From positions 51,571-115,570 of the forward strand of contig JAOAGT010000006.1 of the NCBI GenBank assembly GCA_026415615.1: 64,000 nucleotides of DNA, written 5' to 3'. Each line of letters begins with the position of its first letter. The first letter of the stretch is position 1. The DNA comes from Thermoleophilia bacterium (GTDB lineage: Bacteria > Actinomycetota > Thermoleophilia > RBG-16-64-13). Below are positions 8,903 to 16,701 of the stretch, piece after piece. The translations under genes and the position numbers were made by a program. The notes below the pieces were generated by a model that ran no database searches, was not told where the DNA came from, and worked only from the letters and a program-made list of their open reading frames with translations.

Positions 8903-9703
8903 CTATAACCGAGCGGCAGAGACCGGGGCGTACCCCAGCTGCCTAGAGATGAACAGAGACTTATCGAGCATGTACGGGAGGGTCTGCTCGAGACTTATCG
9001 GGTCTTTCCCTGGCACCCCCGCTGCGGTGACGGCGGCCACCAAGGCCGAACGGCTGTCAAAGATGGGCACGGCGATGGTAAGTAGGTCCTCGCGCGATTC
9101 GCCCTCGTCCAAGGCGTAGCCCTGGGTTCTAGTCTTGACTAGCTCCTCCCTCAGGGCATCTAACGTGGTGATTGTCCTTGCCGTAAAACGGGCGAGCTCC
9201 AGATTTCGCAAGACCTCATCCTGTTCATAGGGGGGAAGAAAGGCCAAGAACAGTTTTCCGTAAGCTGTGCAGTGAAGCGGCAAGTCCACTCCAAACAAGC
9301 GAATAGGAGGCAACTTCTCTACCTGGAAACGGTCGATCACCAAGACCTTATGCTGCGAAAAGACAGCCCAGCTCACGAACAGCTCCAGCTCGCGCGCCAT
9401 CTGTTCCAGGTGCGGAAGCACGATACGGCGAAGCGGATGATTCTGCAGCGAGTTAAGACCCAAGAACAATAGGCGCACTCCCACGCGGTAGCGCCCGGTG
9501 CGCCGATCTCTTTCCATGAGCCCTTCGGCGGCTAGAGTTTGTAGCATGCGCGAGATCTTGCTCGGGTGCATGCCAAGTAGACGGGCGATCTCGTTAACAC
9601 CAAGCTCATAGACGTCGGGAGATTCGAAAAGCGCAAGGAGCCGCGAAAAGTCGGCGAGAGTGTTGTATCTAAGCCCAGCTTCGCTGGGGTACATGCTGCT
9701 CAT
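8903..9703 (-). CDS. IclR-family transcriptional regulator
   Basis: 266 residues from the ATG at 9703, with GGGAG six bases upstream; the frame continues to 9868 but without family-like content. N-terminal winged helix (LGVNEIARLLGMHPSKISRMLQTLAAEGLMERD) and C-terminal IclR effector domain (PHLEQMARELELFVSWAVFS; YALDEGESREDLLTIAVPIF). These regulators usually bind small aromatic or organic acids. The gene precedes an SDR on the same strand and is divergent from an Fe-S protein, so both are candidate targets. The ligand cannot be predicted. Confidence 0.9.
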   Translation of the reverse strand: MSSMYPSEAGLRYNTLADFSRLLALFESPDVYELGVNEIARLLGMHPSKISRMLQTLAAEGLMERDRRTGRYRVGVRLLFLGLNSLQNHPLRRIVLPHLEQMARELELFVSWAVFSQHKVLVIDRFQVEKLPPIRLFGVDLPLHCTAYGKLFLAFLPPYEQDEVLRNLELARFTARTITTLDALREELVKTRTQGYALDEGESREDLLTIAVPIFDSRSALVAAVTAAGVPGKDPISLEQTLPYMLDKSLFISRQLGYAPVSAARL

Positions 9704-9944
9704 GATGCTCCCTATATATAGCGCATGTGGTTCTCCTCGTTGGGCCTTCGGTGGCACGCGCGCAGCCACAGAGAGCGTGCGCATTGTGATAGAGCGCGCG
9801 GAGCGACGGAGCTCGCGCGCAGCTCTAGACCGCGCGTCGGCACGGACCCGTGTGGCAAGACACCGCACATCGGGACAGATCGCATATTGCGGCGTAGAAC
9901 ATCACCCGACCCTCCATACCCATGGTAAATGCGGGCAATTTTAA

Positions 9945-9987
9945 TTGTCAATAGGGCAATTGGAATTGAAGCATTGACAACTATGCT
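9945..9987. promoter_or_regulatory. Divergent promoter region between iclR-type gene and Fe-S gene
   Basis: The ~325-base gap holds an AT-rich patch in GC-rich surroundings. For the rightward gene I see TTGGAA (9960-9965), 16 bases, TATGCT (9982-9987). For the leftward gene, TTGACA on the minus strand (9951-9946), 18 bases, TACCAT. Direct copies of GGGCAATT and scattered TTGTCAA/TTGACAA elements could be operator half-sites. Confidence 0.4.
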
Positions 9988-10029
9988 GCCGCCTGTCAAC
10001 CTGGTCAGAAGTACAGGAAGGAGGTTTCT

Positions 10030-10989
10030 GTGGTTGATGCAGCCGTAGCTTACGAAGCGCGCGAGTTGACCCAAGAAGTAAAGGATTTTGCCCAAAAGCG
10101 TCTCGATATGGATTTAGTCGGGATCGCTAGTGTAGATAGATTTGCCCAGGCGCCCGAGGGCCACCGTCCAGAGGACTTTCTGCCAGGGGCAAAGTCGGTG
10201 GTTGTTATGGGAGTGCGGCTCCTCACTGGTGCGGTCCAAGCGATTTACCGGGCGCATGAGGACGGTCTGCGCCACATGCAATGTATCTACGGAACCTACG
10301 GATACACACTTGCGCCCAACTACCACCTTAAGTTTGCGGCATATTGGCTTGCCCGGTTTCTGGAAAGTCAGGGTTTTGCTGCTGTTCCCACGCCGTCGGG
10401 GCCAGGGGGCGGAGGGGTGCCGTTTAGCCACAGGCACGCCGCAGTGGCGGCCGGGCTTGGGGAGTTTGGCTGGTCAAGCATCGTAGTGACGCCGCAGTTT
10501 GGGCCGCGGCAGAGATTTGTGAGCGTCATCACGCGAGCGGAGCTCGAACCCGACCCCCTCTACAGCGGGCCGCGGCTCTGCGATCCCGAATCTTGCGACA
10601 TCTGCATGCGGGTGTGTCCCTCGCAGGCCATAAGTCGCCAAGAGACAAAGTCCGTCAAGATTGGTGAGACCACGTACGAGTACGCAGTTGTGGATTTCCC
10701 CAAATGCCGCATAGGTAGTGAGGGGCTGACGACCAAGTGCTTAGGGCTCAAGGACCTTCCCATTCCCAAGAACCCCACCTGGCAGGATATCGACGAAGCG
10801 CGTAAGTTCATGGATCCTCGGCAGCTCGGAGAAGCCATCCCGCCCGCGCCGCGTGGAACCTACTACTGCGGCCGCTGCCTTGCCTACTGCCCTATCGGGC
10901 AAACGCGGGAGAAGGAGTTAGCCGAAGGTCTTAGCCGGTTTGGAAGGGGCGCAGTGCTGCCGATGTACGAGCCGTTTGAAGACGAGTAG
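10030..10989 (+). CDS. Double [4Fe-4S] protein related to QueG / reductive dehalogenase family
   Basis: 319 residues from a GTG at 10030 behind a strong AAGGAGG. The middle part (HRHAAVAAGLGEFGWSSIVVTPQFGPRQR) is typical of the cobamide-binding epoxyqueuosine reductase/reductive dehalogenase fold. Two ferredoxin-like clusters follow: CDPESCDICMRVCP and, near the C-terminus, YYCGRCLAYCPIG. There is no twin-arginine signal, arguing against a respiratory dehalogenase. It is shorter than QueG and lacks its usual context, so epoxyqueuosine reduction is not established; a cytoplasmic reductase of unknown substrate is the safe call. Confidence 0.75.
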   Translation: MVDAAVAYEARELTQEVKDFAQKRLDMDLVGIASVDRFAQAPEGHRPEDFLPGAKSVVVMGVRLLTGAVQAIYRAHEDGLRHMQCIYGTYGYTLAPNYHLKFAAYWLARFLESQGFAAVPTPSGPGGGGVPFSHRHAAVAAGLGEFGWSSIVVTPQFGPRQRFVSVITRAELEPDPLYSGPRLCDPESCDICMRVCPSQAISRQETKSVKIGETTYEYAVVDFPKCRIGSEGLTTKCLGLKDLPIPKNPTWQDIDEARKFMDPRQLGEAIPPAPRGTYYCGRCLAYCPIGQTREKELAEGLSRFGRGAVLPMYEPFEDE

Positions 10990-11385
10990 CTGGTGAGTCT
11001 GCCCAGGTACGCGGCTGACCAGCAGATGAACCACTGCACCAGGCTGGCGGGTGGGCGGCGCGCCGCGGGCGCAAGGGAGCTGCTGCGTTGCTGATGGGGA
11101 GGCGGCACAGGGGTGAGCCACACGGGGCTGCGCGGGCCACTAGCCTGCGCGTGACTGTGCCTTGGGCCGTACTGGTCCGCGGGGCGCTATTTTGCTCTAT
11201 GCATTCTTGACCTCTATTTTCCTGTCCGCCCTCAGTTGTAATATGGAGTTCATCCTGGCGCGTTGCGCGCGGTGAGGCGCGGGTAAGGGGTTTTTCTTTC
11301 GTTTGCAGAGCCGCTTCTTGGCGGTCTCCTGCGCGGGGGGAATCGCGGCTTCGGACTCCAGCCGAAAAGCATGGTGGGGGTGCGG
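10990..11385. other. Intergenic gap before the defence island
   Basis: About 395 bases with no convincing gene, RNA or repeat. It must carry the promoter of the helicase operon, but I could not pick a clear -35/-10 pair. Confidence 0.4.
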
Positions 11386-14300
11386 ATGAACATCTTCGAG
11401 CTTCATGGCCAGCTGATCGAAGACTATCGGCGTTATGTGGAAAGCTTCATCTGCATTCGGGATGACCGCATTCGCAGCACAGTCGAGGAGGAGATTGAAA
11501 GCGGCCTCCTCTGGCCAAAGCCGCTTGTGCAGCTTAATCCCTCGTTTGAACCGGGCGGGAGCATCGATGATTTGGTGGCTCAGGGGCTACTCCACCCGGA
11601 ATGTGCCCGAATATTCCGGCTGAAGAAAGATCAAGACCCCCAGGGTATTGGCGAACCTCTCCGCCTGCACTATCACCAGACCGAAGCCATCAAGGCGGCG
11701 GCCACCGGCGACAACTACGTTCTCACGACGGGCACGGGTTCAGGTAAGAGCCTGGCCTACATCATCCCCATTGTGGACTATGTGCTTCGCCACGTAGCGC
11801 CAGCGGCTGGGCCGAGCGGGGCGGGTTCGATGAGCGCAGCTTTTGGCGCTTCTGCCGGCGCAGGCGCGGCGCCCAAAAAAGGCATCGTGGCCATCGTGGT
11901 CTATCCCATGAACGCTTTGGCCAACAGCCAGTACGGGGAGCTTCAGAAGTTTCTGTGTGCGGGGTATCCGGACGGCAAAGGACCGGTAACGTTTGCTCGC
12001 TACACGGGTCAAGAAACAGACGAGGAGCGCAACCGCATCATCGCTGATCCTCCCCACATTCTTCTTACCAACTATGTGATGCTAGAGCTTATTCTGACCC
12101 GCCCACGAGAGCATAAGCTGGTTGAGGCCGCGCAGAACCTGCGCTTTCTCGTGCTGGATGAGCTCCATACCTACCGCGGCCGCCAGGGTGCCGATGTAGC
12201 TTTCCTTGTGCGCCGGGTCCGCAACCGTCTGGGCGGTAACACGATGCAGGTTATTGGTACCTCAGCGACTCTCGCGAGCCCTGGGGGCTGGGAGGAACAA
12301 AGACGTGGGGTCGCCAGGGTGGCCTCGCAAATTTTTGGCGCGGAGGTCAAGCCGGAACGCGTCATCGGGGAGACTCTGCGGAGAGTAACGCCGGCGACCG
12401 ATTTGACCGATCCGGCGTTTCTGGCCCGCCTGCGGGCCCGTCTGGAAGATCCGGAATTCCGCATGCCACGAGATTTCGCTTCTTTTGTGCAGGATCCAGT
12501 GGCAATTTTCGTCGAAAGCACTTTGGGCCTGGAGGTAGAAAGTGAGTCTGGCCGTCTAGTGAGAGCGACGCCCAAGACCATAGATGGGCAAGGCGGAGCT
12601 GCTGCAGAGCTGAGTAGGTTGACGGGCGTGCCCGAAGAGATCTGTGCCGAGCGTATTGCCGACGTTCTCTTGCAGGCTGTCGAGTGCGAAAAGGATCCAG
12701 TAAGTGGCTTTCCACCATTTGCTTTCCGCCTGCACCAATTCATAGGCAAAGGTGACACGGTTTACGCGTCGCTTGAAGCTCCCGAGACGAGGACAATTAC
12801 GGTCCACGGACAGCAGTATGTCCCCAGGAGCAGGGATAAGGTTCTGCTCCCGCTGGCCTTTTGTCGAGAATGTGGACGGGAGTACTACGTAGTCTCCATA
12901 ACCACCGACGACGGAGGGCAGCGCCGGGTGGTTGCTCGAGACTTCTCGCAGCCGGTGCCTAAGGAGACACTCGGCAAAGAGTTGAGCGGCCCTGGATACC
13001 TGTACGTGAGCAGTTCTGCTCCTTGGCCGGATAGTCTGGAGGAAGTCCTGGAGCGTCTGCCCGATGACTGGGTGGACGAGGTTGACGGGCAGCGGACCAT
13101 CTCAAACAACAAAGCCAAGCGCCTGCCCAGACTCCTTAAGGTGAGACCGGATGGAACGATAGTTGAGGCCCACGCGGAAGATGGAGCCCTAGCGTGTCAC
13201 TTCATACCCGCTCCCTTTGGTTTCTGTCTTGCCTGCGGGGTGTCATACGGCACACGGCGCCAGGCCGAGTTCGCCAAGTTGGGCCAACTCGGTTCCGGAG
13301 GCCGAAGCACCGCCACCACCGTTTTGGGCGTGTCGGCCATTCTGGGCCTAAGAGGCGACGAAAGCATTCCCCAGCATGCTCGCAAGCTTCTCAGCTTCAC
13401 CGACAACCGCCAGGACGCGTCACTGCAGGCTGGGCACTTCAATGATTTTGTGGAAATCGGGCTTCTTCGCTCGGCGCTCTACCGGGCTGTCGCTTCTGCA
13501 GGTGAGCGGGGGCTGAGGCATGACGAGCTTACTCAGGCTGTATTCGCAGCTCTCGACTTACCCCTTGCTGAATACGCAGCTGATCCGGAGGTTAAGTTCC
13601 ATGCGCTCACCGAAACGCAGACGGCTTTTCGGAATGTCCTCGGCTATCGCCTTTACCGGGATCTTGAACGCGGTTGGCGGATCACGTTGCCTAACCTGGA
13701 GCAGTGCGGGCTTCTGGAGATCGAATATGAGTCTCTGCCAGAACTTGCGGCTGCGGAAGACATGTGGGCGGGTACTCATCCTGCACTGGTCAATGCAACA
13801 CCTGAGCTGCGTGCAGAGGTGAGTCGCCAACTGCTGGACTGGATGCGGCGGGGGCTTGCCATTCATGTTGACTATCTGAAGCCCGAATTCCACGAGAAGC
13901 TTCGTCAGCAAAGCAGCCAGCGGCTCCGACCCCCTTGGGCCTTGGACGAGAATGAAAATCTGATGGAGGCCAGAGTTGTGCTGCCTCGGTCCAGACAGCC
14001 GAAGGACTACGGCGGGTATCTCTACCTATCTGGACGGACGGCGTTTGCCCGATACCTGCGACGCGTGCTGGGAGGGACGGCGAGGTCAGGGACCGAGAGT
14101 GCGCTCAGGGTGGCTGACTGTCAACAGATCATACGGGATCTCCTCGAGGTCTTGCGGAAGGCGGGGTTGGTTCAGCGAGTTCTTGAGCCGCAGAACGAGA
14201 CAGAGGTTCCCGGGTATCAGCTGGTGGCGGCCGGTATGGTTTGGAAGGCAGGTGACGGCACCCGCGCCCGTCTCGACCCCATGCGGGTGCCCAGTGCTCC

Positions 14301-16701
14301 CGAAGGGGGAGGCCGAGTCAACGAGTTCTTTGTCGACTTCTACCGCAACTGGGCGCCAAGTTGCTTAGGTCTGGAGGCTCGGGAACATACCGCCCAGGTC
14401 TCCTACGAGGACAGGCAAGACCGTGAGGCACGTTTTCGCGAAGGGCGGCTTCCTATTCTGTTCTGCTCCCCCACCATGGAGCTAGGCGTAGATATTGCAG
14501 AACTAAACGTAGTTAACATGCGCAACGTGCCTCCGACTCCGGCCAACTACGCGCAGCGGAGTGGGCGAGCCGGCCGGAGTGGTCAACCAGCCCTGGTCTA
14601 CGCCTATTGCTCCAACGGAAGCCCCCACGATCGCTACTTCTTCATGCGGCCGGAGCAGATGGTGGCAGGAAAGGTGGCTCTCCCTCGACTCGATCTCGGG
14701 AACGAGGACCTCGTGCGAGCTCACGTCCACGCCGTGTGGCTGGCCGAAACCGGCCTTGATCTAGGGAAGTCACTGGCTGATGTTCTCGATCTGTCTGGAG
14801 ACGAGCCCTCGCTAACTTTGCAGTCTCAAGTGCAGGAGGCTATTAGTTCGAAGAAGGCGAGGGAAAGAGCTCGGGCCAGGGCCAAAGAGATCCTTGCGGG
14901 TGACGCTGCGGAATTAGAAAGAGCTGGTTGGTGGAGCGAGCATTGGCTAGACGAGGTCCTTGATCAGGTGGCCTTGCGCTTTGATGAGGCCTGCAATCGC
15001 TGGCGGGATCTGTACCGCTCTGCACACGAACAGGCAAGAGCACAGAGCAAGATCATTCTGGATGCGACGCGCACCAAACCAGAGAAAGATCAGGCCGAGA
15101 GACTCCGGCGCGAGGCAGAGCAGCAGTTGGCGCTTCTCACGCAAGTGGACAGCCTTCTTCAGTCTGACTTCTACAGCTATCGTTACTTTGCGAGCGAAGG
15201 CTTCTTGCCCGGCTACAGCTTTCCACGCCTACCCCTCTCTGCCTACATTCCAGGCCGCCGGACCAAGGGGAGCGCGGGACAGGACGAATTCGTCCAGCGG
15301 CCGCGGTTTCTTGCCATCTCTGAGTTCGGGCCACGGGCCATCCTGTACCACGAAGGTTCCAAGTACGTGATTAACAAGGTCATCTTACCGGTGACCGACA
15401 AGCAGGAGCTTCTTACTCGTGCAGCAAAGATTTGCGAGCAGTGCGGATATCTGCATCCCTTGGGTCCCGACGCCAACCCCGATCTGTGCGAAAGCTGCGG
15501 AGCTCCTCTCGGCAATCCTCGCACGCAGCTCTTTCGACTTCATAACGTGTCCACGAAGCGCCGCGAACGCATCAACGCCGACGAAGAAGAGCGCATGCGA
15601 TGGGGCTACGATTTGCTGACTGGGGTTCGCTTTAGCGTGGACGGGCACGGTACCGGGTGTTGGTCGGGCGAAATAAGGACAGCTGCTGACGTTGTCGTGG
15701 GAAGGCTCGCCTATGGGCATACAGCCACCCTGTGGCGAATCAACCTGGGTTGGGCGCATCGCAAGAACAAGTGGCAAGAGGGATTCGTCCTCGACATAGA
15801 ACGGGGCTACTGGCAAAGGAATGAGGACTCCGCTGAGGATGAAAACGACCAGGATCCCATGTCAACGCGCGTAGCCCGCGTCATACCTTATGTGGAGGAT
15901 CGACGGAACTGCTTGCTTCTTGATCTGGAACAGGTGCCGGAGCCGCCAGTTCTCTTTTCTCTGCAGGCTGCCCTCAAGCGGGCGATTCAAGCCGTCTACC
16001 AACTCGAGGATGAGGAGTTGGCTGTGGAGGCGCTGCCTCACGACGCTAGTCCCCGGCGCATACTTTTCTACGAGGCGGCGGAAGGCGGAGCGGGAGTCTT
16101 GCGCAATCTGCTGGAAGAGCCCCGGGCTCTTGCTGGCGTGGCCGCGGAAGCGCTTCGCATCTGCCACTTTGACCCAGAAACCGGTGAGGACTTGCGGCGC
16201 GGCCCGCGTGCCCGTGAGGACTGCGAAGCCGCTTGTTACGACTGTCTCCTTAGCTACTACAACCAGCGCCACCATCCTCTGTTGGATCGCCAGGCGGCTA
16301 AGGAGCTTCTGATGATTCTCAAGGGCTCTTGGGTGGATGCGGCGCCTTTTGGCAAGACAAGAGCCGTGCATCTGCAGGAGCTCATGCGGCTTTGCGACTC
16401 GGATCTCGAACGGGAGTGGCTGCGTCTGCTGGAGGAGGAAAATCTCCGGCTGCCTTCCCGGGCGCAAGTGCTGATCGAGAGCTGCGCAACTAGGCCGGAT
16501 TTCTTGTACGACGAGCAACTTGCTGCCATTTACGTTGACGGGCCGCCGCACGAGTTCCCCCAGCGCCAGGTGCGGGACCGTGAGCAGACGGAGGCCATGA
16601 TGAGTATGGGCTACACCGTCATCCGCTTTGGCTACCGGGACGACTGGCGCAAGATCATCTCGCGCTATCCCTCGGTGTTTGGTAAGGGAAAGGCTGGATA
16701 A
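11386..16701 (+). CDS. DEAD-box helicase with DUF1998 and C-terminal nuclease-like domain (DrmA-DrmB-like fusion)
   Basis: 1771 residues from the ATG at 11386 (GGGGGTG upstream; an in-frame ATG at 11371 is the alternative). Walker A GTGSGKS (~116), DELH box (~257), GTSATL (~292) and motif VI QRSGRAGRSGQ (~1056) define a superfamily 2 helicase. Zinc-type Cys clusters follow: CRECGREY, CLACGVSY and CEQC...CESC (~1350). DUF1998 hallmarks are YEAAEGGAGVL (~1561) and ACYDCLLSYYNQRHH (~1615). The last ~100 residues (PDFLYDEQLAAIYVDG...GYTVIRF) resemble DUF559/Vsr-type nuclease folds. In DISARM, helicase (DrmA) and DUF1998 (DrmB) are normally separate; here one chain holds both. DruE of Druantia is another DUF1998 helicase and an alternative relative. 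First gene of the putative system. Confidence 0.85.
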   Translation: MNIFELHGQLIEDYRRYVESFICIRDDRIRSTVEEEIESGLLWPKPLVQLNPSFEPGGSIDDLVAQGLLHPECARIFRLKKDQDPQGIGEPLRLHYHQTEAIKAAATGDNYVLTTGTGSGKSLAYIIPIVDYVLRHVAPAAGPSGAGSMSAAFGASAGAGAAPKKGIVAIVVYPMNALANSQYGELQKFLCAGYPDGKGPVTFARYTGQETDEERNRIIADPPHILLTNYVMLELILTRPREHKLVEAAQNLRFLVLDELHTYRGRQGADVAFLVRRVRNRLGGNTMQVIGTSATLASPGGWEEQRRGVARVASQIFGAEVKPERVIGETLRRVTPATDLTDPAFLARLRARLEDPEFRMPRDFASFVQDPVAIFVESTLGLEVESESGRLVRATPKTIDGQGGAAAELSRLTGVPEEICAERIADVLLQAVECEKDPVSGFPPFAFRLHQFIGKGDTVYASLEAPETRTITVHGQQYVPRSRDKVLLPLAFCRECGREYYVVSITTDDGGQRRVVARDFSQPVPKETLGKELSGPGYLYVSSSAPWPDSLEEVLERLPDDWVDEVDGQRTISNNKAKRLPRLLKVRPDGTIVEAHAEDGALACHFIPAPFGFCLACGVSYGTRRQAEFAKLGQLGSGGRSTATTVLGVSAILGLRGDESIPQHARKLLSFTDNRQDASLQAGHFNDFVEIGLLRSALYRAVASAGERGLRHDELTQAVFAALDLPLAEYAADPEVKFHALTETQTAFRNVLGYRLYRDLERGWRITLPNLEQCGLLEIEYESLPELAAAEDMWAGTHPALVNATPELRAEVSRQLLDWMRRGLAIHVDYLKPEFHEKLRQQSSQRLRPPWALDENENLMEARVVLPRSRQPKDYGGYLYLSGRTAFARYLRRVLGGTARSGTESALRVADCQQIIRDLLEVLRKAGLVQRVLEPQNETEVPGYQLVAAGMVWKAGDGTRARLDPMRVPSAPEGGGRVNEFFVDFYRNWAPSCLGLEAREHTAQVSYEDRQDREARFREGRLPILFCSPTMELGVDIAELNVVNMRNVPPTPANYAQRSGRAGRSGQPALVYAYCSNGSPHDRYFFMRPEQMVAGKVALPRLDLGNEDLVRAHVHAVWLAETGLDLGKSLADVLDLSGDEPSLTLQSQVQEAISSKKARERARARAKEILAGDAAELERAGWWSEHWLDEVLDQVALRFDEACNRWRDLYRSAHEQARAQSKIILDATRTKPEKDQAERLRREAEQQLALLTQVDSLLQSDFYSYRYFASEGFLPGYSFPRLPLSAYIPGRRTKGSAGQDEFVQRPRFLAISEFGPRAILYHEGSKYVINKVILPVTDKQELLTRAAKICEQCGYLHPLGPDANPDLCESCGAPLGNPRTQLFRLHNVSTKRRERINADEEERMRWGYDLLTGVRFSVDGHGTGCWSGEIRTAADVVVGRLAYGHTATLWRINLGWAHRKNKWQEGFVLDIERGYWQRNEDSAEDENDQDPMSTRVARVIPYVEDRRNCLLLDLEQVPEPPVLFSLQAALKRAIQAVYQLEDEELAVEALPHDASPRRILFYEAAEGGAGVLRNLLEEPRALAGVAAEALRICHFDPETGEDLRRGPRAREDCEAACYDCLLSYYNQRHHPLLDRQAAKELLMILKGSWVDAAPFGKTRAVHLQELMRLCDSDLEREWLRLLEEENLRLPSRAQVLIESCATRPDFLYDEQLAAIYVDGPPHEFPQRQVRDREQTEAMMSMGYTVIRFGYRDDWRKIISRYPSVFGKGKAG

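Noticed and set aside
9712..10095. Leftward 127-codon frame upstream of the IclR gene
   Set aside because: It overlaps the divergent Fe-S gene and promoter region, and reads as random Arg/Ala-rich sequence.
10030..10989. Respiratory reductive dehalogenase
   Set aside because: No Tat signal and no RdhB-like anchor gene nearby; QueG-like cytoplasmic family fits better.
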